From NCBI GenBank assembly GCA_029851415.1, contig CM056743.1:94710501-94774500 (forward strand): DNA of 64,000 nt, read 5' to 3'. Position numbers and translations under genes: made by a program. Under the pieces are notes generated by a model. The model ran no database searches. It was not told where the DNA came from and saw only the letters and a list, made by a program, of their open reading frames with translations. Shown here in pieces: positions 11,717 through 22,821 of the stretch; position 1 is the first letter of the stretch; the number at the start of each line of letters is the position of its first letter. The DNA is from Eretmocerus hayati. Taxonomy: Eukaryota > Arthropoda > Insecta > Hymenoptera > Aphelinidae.

Positions 11717-11887
11717 TGTACACTCCCCAACAAGGTCAACTGCACTAGGGTGACGGTCAGCGGTAGTTCGAGATCTTTTGTCTCTCTTGCACCTAACGGA
11801 TCATCCCACGAGTGCGAGTGAGACGGTAGATCTCGAACGGTCACTGACCGTCACCCTAGTGCAGTTCACCTTGTTGGGGAGTGTACA
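11717..11887. mobile_element. Small foldback/MITE, about 171 bp
   Basis: The ends are reverse complements over about 55 bp, starting TGTACACTCCCCAACAAGGT and ending in its complement. The inner blocks CTGCACTAGGGTGACGGTCAG and AGATCT also match. The loop is about 60 bp and non-coding. The flanks give no clear target duplication. Confidence 0.8.
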
Positions 11888-11994
11888 ATCGTGTATTGGT
11901 TCATCTCTTCAATATTCGGTGGATGTACTCTTATAAATTGCGTTCCTCTTTTTTTTCTTTCATCCAGTGTGCTTCTTCATGATTTCCATCGTCA

Positions 11995-12615
11995 TTATTC
12001 TGGCATCTGACGTTCTAGTATAATTATATCATTCGACTCTTCTTTTAATGTCAATATGGGTCGATTTCCTGGTCTTTTAACTATCATATATTGGTCCATC
12101 ACGGGTAGGTGTGGAATTTTTAAAATTGGTTGCATTGGATAGCTCATATTGTGCATTGGATAACCCATGGTCTGTATTTGAGCAATTCCTGGGTGTTGTG
12201 ACCATGTTGCTGGCGGTTGGGAACTTACCGAACTTCCTTGTTTATCTAGAATCACTTTATTCATTAGTAGACAAGGGGACCCCCCTGAGCTAAGGACTTT
12301 CTATAATATGATGACTACTAGAAATATCAGTATAATAGTGATTGTTGAATAAGTCATGGTGTTTTGAAATCTATCGAATTTCTCCGAGATGATGCGGACT
12401 TTACTCATGCTGCGGGCTTTGCCTATGATTTCTCTCAAATTTCCTCCTTTTTCTAAAGATCCAGTGATATGGCTTCCCTGGTTCTGTATCCACGACGCTA
12501 TAATAGTTTCGTTCCCCAGATCTGTTGGTATTTGTGATATTTCTTGATTCAATGATGTAACCCAATCTAGTTGTGTGCTATTGAAAGTTTGAACGAGTAT
12601 GCTGAACCTGAACAA
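11995..12615 (-). pseudogene. Membrane-glycoprotein-like C-terminal fragment
   Basis: One minus-strand frame of about 200 codons is interrupted by a single in-frame TAG at 12301-12303. The first part has potential N-glycosylation sites (NST, NET) and an amphipathic stretch. It ends in a strong hydrophobic segment of about 18 residues (TITIILIFLVVIIL). After the stop comes a proline- and methionine-rich tail of about 90 residues. The order stem, transmembrane helix, cytoplasmic tail resembles the C-terminus of a viral or retroelement envelope protein. I cannot assign it to a family and it does not match the env at 21-22 kb. The upstream part is lost. Confidence 0.35.
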
Positions 12616-12943
12616 TCCCTAATTCTCTGAATATCCTTCCAATCCTCCCCAACTTTTTGAATCTGTAAGAGTATGCCATTGAGCTTTCAACTTACTTCAT
12701 GGAAGATTTGAATTGCTTCTGGGAAGAATTTTAGTTCCCAGGACCTATACTGTCTCCTATACAGGACTCGGTGCTAATAGCAATGATATATATTGATTTC
12801 CTGGCTACAATAATTTGACCTAGAGAGCTGAAATTTGGTACACACGTATAAAATCGACCATCATAGAATGCAGTATAGTTGATTCTCAGCCACTGTTTGT
12901 TTTACCCAAAGTTGTCATTCACACTTCCACTACTTTCCCTCTG

Positions 12944-13561
12944 CCCTGCTGGAAATGATTTCGTGGGATCCTATGGGATCCCATGGGACTTCGTGGGACC
13001 TGGCCCTGGTAAAATATCTAATTTCTATATTTTGCAAAATTTGGCACCGGAGACGTGCAGTATACAAGTTTCGAACATTACTTCTCCGTCCCACGAAGTG
13101 GTTGATACTTGGGAAGTAAAGAATAGATGCTATCTGGATTCTGATCTCGATCTCTGAATGATTACGGGTATGAATATTTGAAATCGACTGATACTCCAAG
13201 AGTGTGAAAAAATCAAGCATCGAGAATCAATCCCTTCACTTCTCTCAAAATGTGCCTTTAGCCGAGAGAAGATGCCTATGACGTCGTCATGTGTCAACAG
13301 ATCAAGTGAAGAACAATGCTCAGAGCGACACATGCCGTGGGTTTCATTTCGAGAACGTGTAGATACTGAGTCATCTAATGATAAGGACTCATAGCAATGA
13401 TGTTCTATACATAATCTTATGTTCTTGAGAATTTTTTCGTCCGAAACTTGTATGCTACACGTCTTCGGTGCCAAATTTTGAAAAATATAGAAATGAGATA
13501 TTTCACCACGGCCAGGTCCCACAAAGTCCCATGGGATCCCACGAAATTATTTTCAGCAGGG
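12944..13561. mobile_element. CCCTGCTG-family MITE, 618 bp
   Basis: The element starts CCCTGCTGG and ends CAGCAGGG with terminal inverted repeats of about 130 bp. These contain the same TGGGATCCCATGGGA palindromes as the 8.7-10.3 kb relative, and its left part is colinear with that element's left arm. The flanks are not TA/TA, so one edge may be altered. It abuts the protease pseudogene at 13562. Confidence 0.8.
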
Positions 13562-15214
13562 ACCGGAATTCCGAGAGAGTTTTGAGAGCCTCGTGCCCAT
13601 TTTTCGATGAGGTACCTCTGTACTTCCCTAACGTGCAGTCCCAACCGAATCTCCATGACTGTGGTCCATTCCCGATGGCTTTTTGCACATCTCTCGCATT
13701 CAACGAAGACCCATCTATATTGAATTATAAAGCAGAGGGATTCCGCAGCCATATGATACGTATGGTCAACGAGGACTCTCTCTTGCCGTTTCCCCTGCAC
13801 GGAATCAGGTTCACGAATAATCTCTCTTCCATCACACCCACGTCACGGGTGATGAATAATACTACCTCGTGCGCAATGAGGCAGTCGAATTGTGTATTGT
13901 ACCCTCATAAAATTCGAGGGTTACCGAATTCAGACGCTGTTTCGTGCTACGCAAACTCGTCATTGCAAAGCTCACTCCATTGTCAGAACGTGAGACAGCG
14001 CTTCATCCAGCATCCCCAAATTGATGGTTTTGGTAATGCCATGATCGAATACCGCTCAAATCCATATTTCGACACGAAAAAATTGAGATCTTTTGCGGGA
14101 GATTCTTATAACGCGAAAGCATAGTAAGATGACGCAGAGTTCACGATGTCCCTCATGAATGAATCACAGACTCTCCGGAGCGTCTTCAAACATAGCCTGG
14201 TGTCGATAAGGCAATGCCAGGCATGCGGGCACGAGTCGTTATCGCGGATTGGAGACAATCTTATCCGTCCCAACTCACTTCCGCCTGATTCTAAGTGTTG
14301 GGATTTGCAATCAACTCTTTGCTACAATCTGGATAATTGGAATGAAACAGAGATCATCTGCACCAAGCCGATGGGTGACGATGGTGAGATCCAAGGGAAC
14401 TGCGATGGACGGAGAATATGTCGTGGTTTCCTGAAAGAGAAAACCCGTCTAGCCTCCAAAGCAGATGCACTAATCATTCAGTTCCAAATATTCTCCTAAG
14501 AGAAAGGTTTGGTCTCAAAAATAGATCAATTATTCACTCATAGTCTCTCAGATAGATCAGTTGAAATATATAATTATGAATATGATGGTCAAAATGAACT
14601 CAAGGGTTATAATATGAATGAATACCAGATCGATAGCATAATTCTGCACCACGGTCTCACCATCCTGCAGGGCCATTACTCTAACTTGTTACGTGAGGGG
14701 AATCCGTGGACGACCGTCAGCGATATCAAAATTGTTAAAGACTCCAAGTTTGTTGTCAATGGAACTCCTTTCACAGTCTCCTTGGAGAAAACAAGAGGTA
14801 TCCCCTTTGCCAATGGCAAACGGACTGTTCTCAATTCATATCAAAACAGCAACCGGATAGTTACCATGCCTCGAGAGAATATACTTGGTAAAAGTACGGT
14901 CATAGCTGGGTTCAACTATTGTGGAAAACGATCGAAAAATACTGAAACCGTACTCCAATACGCTATTCATGACGAATTCAATTGAGCATTCCAACAAAGA
15001 GGAATTTACAAGAATGTCGATGGATACATTTGGTAGATGCTCCACAGACACTGGTCATTCAATGATCCCCTCCAATGTCGAATGTATCGACACATTTCTC
15101 TTCAAAACGAAGTTTCGTCCCGGACGCTTATACTCCCTCTCGATCTCTGAAGAAGAGATCCTCGTTGCAAGATTTTTTCTCTTTGTTATGACCGGACCAG
15201 ATGGGCTCGGTTAA
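13562..15214 (+). pseudogene. Fused Ulp1/C48-like and USP/C19-like protease, broken
   Basis: This looks like the remains of a protein with two ubiquitin/SUMO-type cysteine-protease domains. Near 13640-13795 it has a QPNLHDCGPF block followed by an R-S-H-M and LLPFP pattern. That is the catalytic-Cys region of Ulp1-like (C48) proteases in many animal transposon proteins. About 40 codons on, GLPNSDAVSCYANSSLQ matches the Cys box of ubiquitin-specific proteases, with the Cys retained. A CxxC pair follows (CQACGHE, about 14215). The His box ILHHG to GHYSNLL lies near 14640-14700. The frame holds from 13562 to 14985, interrupted only by TAG-TAA (14122-14127), TAA (14497-14499) and TGA (14983-14985). 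It then seems to continue in another frame to 15214. No helicase is attached here. Function would be isopeptidase cleavage; this copy is dead. Confidence 0.65.
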
Positions 15215-15294
15215 CAAATATCTTTATTAAATGTGGATTCTTCTGAACATATAGGATGTACTGCCCCTGTTGCACTCACCTGATTCAGAGGTAT

Positions 15295-15545
15295 TCAAGA
15301 TGGAATATTCAAGTATTCAAGATGGAATATTCAAGAAGATCAAACGGGTGAAGGTTTGGTCTAAATGACAAGATCTAATATGCCAATGAATATGGATATT
15401 TATATCTTACTGATTTTGAATGGAATGTGATAACAAACTGGTTACAGTAGCTTGGTCTAAATGACAAGATCTAATATGCCAATGAATATGGATATTCATA
15501 TCTTACTGATTTTGAATGAAATGTGATAACAAACTGGTACAGTGA
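15295..15545 (+). repeat. Two tandem duplications
   Basis: A 21-bp unit (TTCAAGATGGAATATTCAAG-like) is repeated at 15295-15340. A unit of about 97 bp is then repeated at 15354-15450 and 15451-15543, with blocks such as GGTCTAAATGACAAGATCTA in both. Few differences separate the copies, so the duplication looks recent. Confidence 0.85.
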
Positions 15546-16348
15546 AACTAAATTTGAATTCCAGTATCCTGATTGGTGAATTCTTCCCCTCTTAATGTAA
15601 GTAACAGTAATATTTTTCTTAGACTTACAAATATGTAGGATCTTAATCTACTCCAGGATAACAGAAAAATCCTCGAAGCTTGTCGACAAGTTGAGTTTCC
15701 ACTGATGACGCCGGAGAAGTGCGGCGGGATGCAGTCGGTTCTATTCGTCGCTTAAGAGGTTTACTTTGTCGTGCGCCTTAATTCGCGGCACACTTGGGTA
15801 AAATCTCTATCACGAGCGTATGAGTTTGAGTAAAAGACTGATCGATCCGACGATTGTCGGTTCTGAAATTTATAATTCCGGCTGCTCTACTAATTCACTG
15901 TAAACTGTAACTCATGTAACTATTGTAACTAATGAGTTACAGTACCAATATAAATTATGTATGTAACTCATGTAACTCATGTAACTAATGTAACCCATGA
16001 GTTACATACAGTACGCGAACTACCACGCGTTGGTGGAATTTTGCTTACTTTGCGTGGCCCACTTGAACAGCCTCAAGGATTTTGCTTATTCCCACAATAT
16101 TTTCAGAATCTACAGGAGACAATGTAATTTCATGTCGCAATGAATAAAATGATTCGACCATTTCAACCAAAATGAAAGGGCGGGACGCCACACCTCCCCC
16201 ACCAGACCATTCCCGTCCCGGGAATGCCCTGAGTGCAGAGGCATGGCGACGCTCGAAAGTTGTGCATACATGTTGTATGTAGTGTGTGTGCATGTGTATG
16301 CGTGCATAATAATAAGAAAAAAAGAGAGTAAATTTTTTTTTCTTCTCG
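15546..16348. repeat. Non-coding stretch with GTAACTCAT tandem repeats
   Basis: At about 15900-16012 the 9-bp motif GTAACTCAT/GTAACTAAT recurs some eight times and ends in its complement ATGAGTTAC, so each half can fold back. GT-rich simple sequence lies near 16270-16300. No gene is seen. Confidence 0.7.
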
Positions 16349-17998
16349 TCACTCTTTCCCCCTTTCTGTTCGGCCCTTCTTGCATTTTGAACACACAAAT
16401 TCTTGGATGTTTTTCTTCTCCAGACATGCCAGATCTGCCTTTTCAGAGTCGCAATGGTTACACTTTATCCATTTTTTGGGTGTTTCATGGTTGTGTCTAC
16501 ACATGAAACACCACTTGTCTATGTTGGTTCTTTGTAACCTCTTTCTTTCTCTACATCTCTTCACACGTTCTCTAACAAGTTTCCTCTGCCGTTCTGTGTT
16601 GTTCTTTGATATTTGTGAGTTATTGGTTTCAAAAGAGTCACCCTTTCCCTCGTCCATGTCAGTGTCTGAGGTTGCGTTCTCTGATGAAGATACTTCACTC
16701 CTGTCGTCGTATTGTTTTGAATCTCGAGCAATCTTGAGTGGATCGCCCCGTTTTCCACAATGCTCCTCCTCCGAGACTGTGGATATCATTTGTGAAGTCC
16801 TGTTTCTGTCTGGTATAACTAATTCAAAATTTGTGTGTGTGGAACGCTCTGGGAAAATAGAAGTGATGTATAATTCTTTCGGGACAGGTACATCACTCAA
16901 AATCCTTATTTGTGGATGACGATTGTTCGATGGAGTTACTTCATCTTGGGACACTTCAATAGGCACGACAGGAGCGATTGGATGATCCGGTACAGTGACA
17001 GCAGATTCTACAGGATCTGAGAATGTGCTGGTGAGATCCATTGCATGTAACTCGTACTGCCAATTTGCCGCATTAGGGTTGTGATGCATTGGAGTTATAG
17101 GTGGTCGTTCGAGTACTGATAGGGTTGCTGAGACTGTCGCTTGTAATTGTCCCTGTAGTGTAGATTCTATTTCTGCACAAGTATGCAGCGTACCAGTGAC
17201 TGGGTGGGGAAATATCTCAGTGTATGGCACAGGCTGTTACTGTCTTCGTGGGTTCTCTTGTGATGCACGTGGGATGCTTATGTTATGCTGCACCGACGCG
17301 CTCTCGGATGGCGAATAAAGTAACTCACCGTGGGATGCGTCTTCTGCTGCATTAGTTGCGCGCGGCGTTGTGGCATGCTGGTAATGTAACCCACCGACCG
17401 GCGCGTCGTCTGCTACGATAGACGGGCGTAGCGCTTCAGAATGTAACTCACCATTGGGTGTGTCGTCTGCTTCGATAGACGGTTGTAGCGGTCTGATACG
17501 TTGGCACTGCCCACAGCTGTGTGCCTCTTCTGTCAAGCAGGTCGTGCTGTCCACTTTGGATGTTTTTTCATGCATACCACGTGTGTAGATTTCCGACGGA
17601 GTACAATCAGATGATAAGACCACTGAAATACCCACGTCCCGCACTTCGTTTATTGTTTGTGTCGCAGCATCAACTTCTCTGGTACATAATGATTTTTCCG
17701 TTTGAGTGCCGGTAGAATAGATGGGTGGAGATGGATCTATACTGCTATCTTCATCCAATTCATATGTGATCAGGAATACTTTGTACAGTTTCACTGCCTT
17801 ATCAAATTCGTTTGCTTTTTTCAAGACATCCAATTTTGCGGCGTTATAAAAAGATACCGACACTCTAACATTTTCTCGCGTCACTGCAATCGTGTTTTTG
17901 AAACTAGTTTTTATATGTTGCACGTGGCCCTCCATGACAATGTCGTTGATGCACGCGGGCACACTAAGGTGATTAATAATGCTCATCGACGTGTTCAT
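16349..17998 (-). pseudogene. Unidentified acidic protein with C-terminal zinc finger; one in-frame stop
   Basis: A minus-strand frame of about 550 codons runs from ATG at 17998 to 16349, broken only by TAA at 17237-17239. The N-terminal 90 residues look folded (EGHVQHIKTSFK, VSVSFYNAAKL). The middle is low-complexity and repetitive: a unit with DDTPNGELH / DDAPVGGLH / EDASHGELL appears three times. After the stop come Ser/Asp-rich sequence and a basic coiled segment (RERVKRCRERKRLQR). A cysteine/histidine finger closes it (CFMCRHNHE, then WIKCNHC, then FVCSKCKK), PHD/RING-like in spacing. I do not recognise the family. The length of open frame with a single stop suggests either a recent nonsense mutation or a stop that is read through. 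Gene-like, function unknown. Confidence 0.5.
17300..17490 (-). repeat. Coding minisatellite, about 60 bp x 3
   Basis: Three diverged copies contain a GTAACYCACC block followed by a CGTCKTCTGCT block, giving the repeated D/E-D-xx-xGxL motif of the host frame. The length is a multiple of three in each copy, so the frame was kept. Confidence 0.65.
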
Positions 17999-17999
17999 T

Positions 18000-18857
18000 A
18001 TACCAGTCGGTAATGAGCTCTATACTTGCGAAAGCTAATGAAAGTACATAGTGGCGCCATTTCATGGTTAATGAATGAACTGTCCGTACCTTAATGTGGC
18101 ACGAAGATTCAAACGTAGTATAATGCACGATTCTGTGTTGTTGATAGTAGTTGTGAACGAGTTATGTGGTCAAAGTGTTTTTTTCCAATAAATGAAGAAA
18201 GATAATTTGTTAATAACAATTTTGACGAGATATTATTTGACAAAATGTCTCCTGTAGGTTTTGAATTACAAATTATTGTAAAAATATGAGAATAACTAAT
18301 TGGTTATAACAATGCACAAAAAGATATTGTTAGTGTTACATTTAATATTTTTTCTACTTTTGTTATTACTAAAATTACATAGAACAAATAAAAACTCAGT
18401 AGCATAAACTAATAATAATTTCACATTCTGTTATCACTCAACTTACATAAAATGATTTCTGCTCAATAATATAAACAAATAAAAACTCCATAACATAATA
18501 AAAAAATGAACAAACGCTCCTGCATATGATATGCACAATAATTGACCTAATTCACGCCGATGCTGATAAACGTAGTTATCTATAGGTTCACTTAACTATA
18601 ACGGCCTCATTCATGACGGAATACTTGTTACGTACTCATATGATATTATAATAATATATGAGGTAAATTTTTTTGAACACTGATATACGGAAGGATTTGA
18701 TATGATCGGAGCGTAGAAATTTCTACATATTTTCTTTAATAAATGACACGATTACCCTGAATTGTGCATGTTCAGACTGATCAAGTGATACTATTCAATA
18801 TTCCCAAGACACGCAAAAATAAAATTTGGAAAACTGAAGGCATTATCATTATAATAT
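18000..18857. other. AT-rich non-coding stretch
   Basis: Very AT-rich from 18180 to 18900, with poly-A/T runs. No coding signal. It separates the two minus-strand frames on either side, and could be an intron or intergenic spacer if they belonged together. Confidence 0.45.
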
Positions 18858-19322
18858 CTAAGAAAATTGTAAAATTGGAGGCACTCTTACAAAAAAAATT
18901 TTCTCTTTTTTTTCTTCTTGTTCTTCTATTACAAAGTGTGGAATAGGAGGCGCAACGTTTGAAATTGTGATTTTCCGCTGCTTGGTGATTAGGGATCCTA
19001 TTCGCACCTTTTTTTCTTGGATGAGAATATGATCATGTTTAGTGATGTTATCGACCAGTTCTTCACTTGAGAGATACAAGCACACGCGGTTGTTGGATAT
19101 TTTGGAAGCAAAAGTAATATTCTCGGGATTCACCATATTACCAATAGCACAAGTATAGTCTGTCAGAGTTTGGCCATCAACACAATGCAAAACTAGTCCT
19201 TGATCACGTTTCGGGAACAAATCTTTTTGAGCAACTGCTGCGTAAGACACTTTTTCGGCACAACTATGGGAAGAAACTGTAATATTTTGCGAAGATCCAT
19301 GACCTTTGGTGAGAAAGGCCAT
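18858..19322 (-). pseudogene. ORF1/gag-like N-terminal fragment
   Basis: The ATG at 19322-19320 opens a 155-codon minus-strand frame. The segment from DGQTLTDYTCAIG through RVCLYLSSEELVD to KRIT/ISNVAPPIPHFVI resembles the N-terminal domain of insect ORF1/gag-like proteins, which usually continue to a CCHC finger. Here the frame ends in a Glu/Lys-rich tail (EEQEEKKEK) over the AT-rich tract, and no zinc knuckle is present, so it is probably truncated. I base the family resemblance on recalled motif order, not on a search. Confidence 0.45.
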
Positions 19323-20177
19323 GATTTTGCCACTTTGGTGGACTGGCACACGCGGTTAGGCGGTGATATATATCTATACCGAGGGCTAAAGCCCCGATCG
19401 CGAAAACTCGGCTATCAAGACTACGGAGCGGTGTAAACACGTCTTCACTCTACCACGGTCCGAGCCAAACTCTCTTTTTCATTTTGTAAATTTCCATCAT
19501 CCATCTAATCAACACAATTACTTATTCTATGAACTATATCTACGACATAATAATTATAGTATATCATATGAACATAATATAATATAATGTATGATATAAT
19601 ATAAATTTAATTGTAAGACAAACATGTCGACATCCAAAATATGATCCGGAAGGGTGCAAGACTTATTTTCTCCGTATGCTATCATGTATGCATATTCCAT
19701 CTTTGAACTGAAATTACTCAAAAAGAGGAAGAAGAAAAAGGAATGCATATATGTTACGTGCAAAGTCCGAAATCGTGCACTCCGGGGAGTGCACAACGGT
19801 GGTTTGTGCAAAGCCCGATATGCTGAGTTTTACACAGAGGATCAGTGTGTATTCTGCGGAGTATAGAGGTGAGTCGGGAAATTTCTAACACACAATGAGC
19901 GACATGAAGAGTCGATTCTTCTTCCAATGTTTACTAATACTTGAGCAAATTGTACTCGATATAGTATGCCAACGGTGCCCTCAAAATCAAAATGAATAAT
20001 GCTGAGACTAATTTATTGTGAATACGTTTAATATAAGAAACGCGTCATGAGAATTAAACAACGAAAGACAATTTTTTCTTACAAGATAAAAATTACAATA
20101 GTCTGCGAAAATCATCGATCGTCAATTCACACGAGAATAATTATTGAATATAGCGAGATACTTTGAAGATAAAATAC

Positions 20178-20594
20178 TTATAACGCTTGGTAAAAAATTG
20201 CTTCCCTAGTTATATTAGCATATTTGGCTTTCACGGCGTTATTAATCTTGTGGAATCCTTCATGTCCCGTTTCAACGTGAATTTTTATCAGAATATCAAA
20301 AATTTCTGAATTTTGCACGTAGTATTTTACGTCATTTTCGTCACTTGCTTTCATTGGCATGATCAATCGTGATGTATCGGCAACAATCAATACATCGTAT
20401 CGTGCCAGTCTCCTGTAGTCAAGCGACGATTTATTCTTTTTATTTTTTGCAGCTAGAACACTTGCGATAAGATTTTGATAGTCCACTGCACTCTTAATCA
20501 AACTTTTATTATCCCTCAATATGATTGAGTTGAGTTTAGAATTGAAATCATCCCGAAACGAATCAGCGCTATTTGGATCCATAATTTTGTAACT
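20178..20594 (-). pseudogene. Ginger/KRBA2-like integrase N-terminal fragment
   Basis: The minus-strand frame inside the 1.17-kb transposon contains DYRRLARYDVLIVADTSRLI and then IHVETGHEGFHKINNAVK. The second block is the HH half of an HHCC integrase zinc site, as in Ginger-type transposases and the related KRAB-A-containing (KRBA2-like) proteins. The frame stops just before the expected CxxC and the DDE core is missing, so the element is non-autonomous. The likely start is the ATG near 20580, before DPNSADSF; the frame upstream of it runs into the TIR. Family call from motif resemblance only. Confidence 0.6.
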
Positions 20595-20739
20595 CAAATA
20601 AGTGTCGATGTGATTGGCCTTGCGAGACTGACTGCTGTAAACATGATTTGAATTATTATTATTAGCAATTTCCCGACTCACCTCTATACATCGCAGAATA
20701 CACACTGATCCTCTGTGTAAAACTCAGCATATCGGGCTT

Positions 20740-20918
20740 TGCACAACGCGAGTTGTGCAGAGTCCGATGCATCGGGCTTTGCACAGAAAATTCTTGTGCA
20801 AAGCCCGATGCATCGGACTCTGCACAAATCGCGTTGTACAAAGTCCGATCCACCGGGCTTTGCACAAACCATCGTTGTGCACTCCCCGGAATGCACAATT
20901 TCGGACTTTGCACGTAAC
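20740..20918. repeat. Array of TGCACAA/CCCGATGCATCGGG palindromic modules
   Basis: About six GGGCTTTGCACA or GGACTCTGCACA half-sites alternate in orientation, forming nested hairpins at the right end of the transposon. A shorter inverted version is at 19753-19830. Such clustered palindromes could be transposase-binding sites; that is inference. Confidence 0.75.
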
Positions 20919-21067
20919 ATATATACATTCTAGAACATCGCACGTTGTCACTTCTATCATATTGGAGTATGCACTGCGTCTGTCCGCGTACGTTGGGTAT
21001 TGAGTTATTTGTGACATGCGGCCGAGTGATTTGACGAGTTATGCGTGATAGTCATGGGTCTACGATC

Positions 21068-22812
21068 TTAAGGATAGTCCACGTCTTGTGTCGGTAACAG
21101 AGATGATTGTGGTTGAAGTTGCGGTGGAACATGTATACATGACGTTTCTAGTTGAGTATTCTCAGGAAGGGCTGGGTGTAATGAGGTTACAAATGGTACC
21201 AGGGCTTTAGTCACTGGAGTAGACTCTGGAACGGCCGGGGGTAGTGATGGTGGTCTTGCTACTGTCCTGTGTATTATGCTCTTCTGTGACAGATGTTGTG
21301 GGTTGTCTGTTTGAATGATAACGTATGTATTTGGTCTCTCGTTTTTCCTAGATTTCAGGCATGTCTCTATTTTTCTAATACTCATGCAGAAAATAATTGC
21401 AACCACAACAGTTGAACAGAATGATGCTCCCAACCAGCTGTGGAAGGTACTCATCACTCTCTTTTGTTTGGCTACCTCACAATATTGTTTTTCTATTTCC
21501 CCTAATGTTATTGTATCGCCATTTGATAACCAGGCGTCTAAATTTTCATAAATTTCGTGATTTGCGTCTTGTAACGCTGACTGGGTATTTTCGGATAAAA
21601 GGTGTGTGATATTCAGCTGAAACTCTGGTTCATAGGCGAATAAATAATCTATGTCAACTCTGTTTACTCCAGAGAGTATAAAATTACTAGCGTGCGCACT
21701 GCATAATCCGTTAATTGAGAGAATGCCGGTCCCGTTCAATACAATTTCGGTTTTGGATTCTTCAGAACAAATAACTCTCATTCGTATTGCTATGGTCGTG
21801 GAAAAGAGCCACTCATTTGTGGAGTGTAATATTTTGAAATAGGGTTTGTTCGCTGAGGTTATTACGTAATTGCATGATTTTAGGTTGCCTGGTGAGGTTT
21901 TTGCTCAAAGTTCGAACTCGCATGGATCTTCAACGTGACTGACTCTAATTGGCTCTACAGCATCACATAGTTCAGTATGATTCCGGTCTATGCAGTCTTG
22001 TAATTGGTGCTCTTGGAAGAGATTATATGTACGAAAGTTTTTGGATACAAATATGTCTGAGAATTCCGGTATAATAGGAATGAATGAATTTTGAGTTTTC
22101 ACTACGTTTGTTGGGGTTGGTAAACTGTGAATTTTATAGTGCATGAATTGTGTAGCATCGGCTATCGGGAAGGTTAAAGTTACGAAAAGTTTTTTGTTCG
22201 TTACATGGACGTAGGATTTTGATATTGAAAAAAGGTATTCCGGGGTGATTTTTTCTTTGTCCCATGGTAAGACATGGTTAACTCTGTAATTGTTGATGTC
22301 TTGCAAGATATTTTGCAATTGCTCATGGTTCAACAACAGAGGGTGCAAGTGTCCCCTTGCGGTCACCTCAATAGCATTGACAAGTGTTTTATATGAGGAA
22401 ATAGAATGTTGCAGAGCCATTTCAAATCAGATAGGAAAGTATTCTCTGACATCTGATCTTAAGGTATCAAGGGTATGTAACATTGTTTTTAACTTTGCCA
22501 AAGGAATGAGCTGGTCACAATCTGCTAATTTATGATTACACCTTGCCCTCACAGCTCCTAATTAGTTCTCTCTCCAGTCATTTTTTCTAATACCTTATCG
22601 CAATTTATAACTATAGAAAGTTTCCATTCTGATCTAATTATTTTTCCTTCACCAAAATACTCTAAGTAGATGCCAGGACTTTTTGAAATTTGTGTGATTT
22701 TATGAGTTACGTTTATACTACCATATATAATTCTAGGGTAAATGGAGCCAATCCACAAGAGAATCAGAAGTATCATCCTGCCTTTTTCGTGTGCACCTGC
22801 AACAATAAACAA
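21068..22812 (-). pseudogene. env: Env-like glycoprotein of provirus A, deleted
   Basis: This is a membrane fusion protein of the Baculovirus-F/insect gypsy env type. A hydrophobic signal-like segment lies near 22750 (ILLILLWIG). An ectodomain portion spans 22420-21905. The C-terminal part has a transmembrane helix near 21400 (FCSTVVVAIIFCM) and a Pro-rich tail. An in-frame TGA at 21905 interrupts it. Compared with copy C, about 380 bp are missing at about 22425, which removes the basic cleavage-site region and the segment after it. Another frame change lies near 22555. The product cannot be functional. It follows integrase directly, as in errantiviruses. Confidence 0.75.
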
Positions 22813-22821
22813 AAGAAACTG

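Larger units (their letters stand above)
19753..20918. mobile_element. DNA transposon with palindromic TIRs, inserted in provirus A
   Basis: The ends are GTTACGTGCAAAG and CTTTGCACGTAAC, flanked by ATATAT on both sides (19747-19752, 20919-20924). The paralogous copy C at 36310-36330 has the uninterrupted site with a single ATATAT, so the boundaries are set by comparison. The TIRs extend inward through palindromic modules of the type TGCACAA...TTGTGCA and CCCGATGCATCGGG. The right side has more modules (20740-20918) than the left (19753-19880). The inner ends also match (ACACTGATCCTCTGTGTAAA). The interior holds an integrase-like fragment. Confidence 0.85.

Noticed and set aside
20662..21017. 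Overlapping Cys/His-rich frames on both strands (CKARCIGLCT-type)
   Set aside because: Apparent cysteine repeats come from the TGCACA palindromic modules of the transposon TIR.
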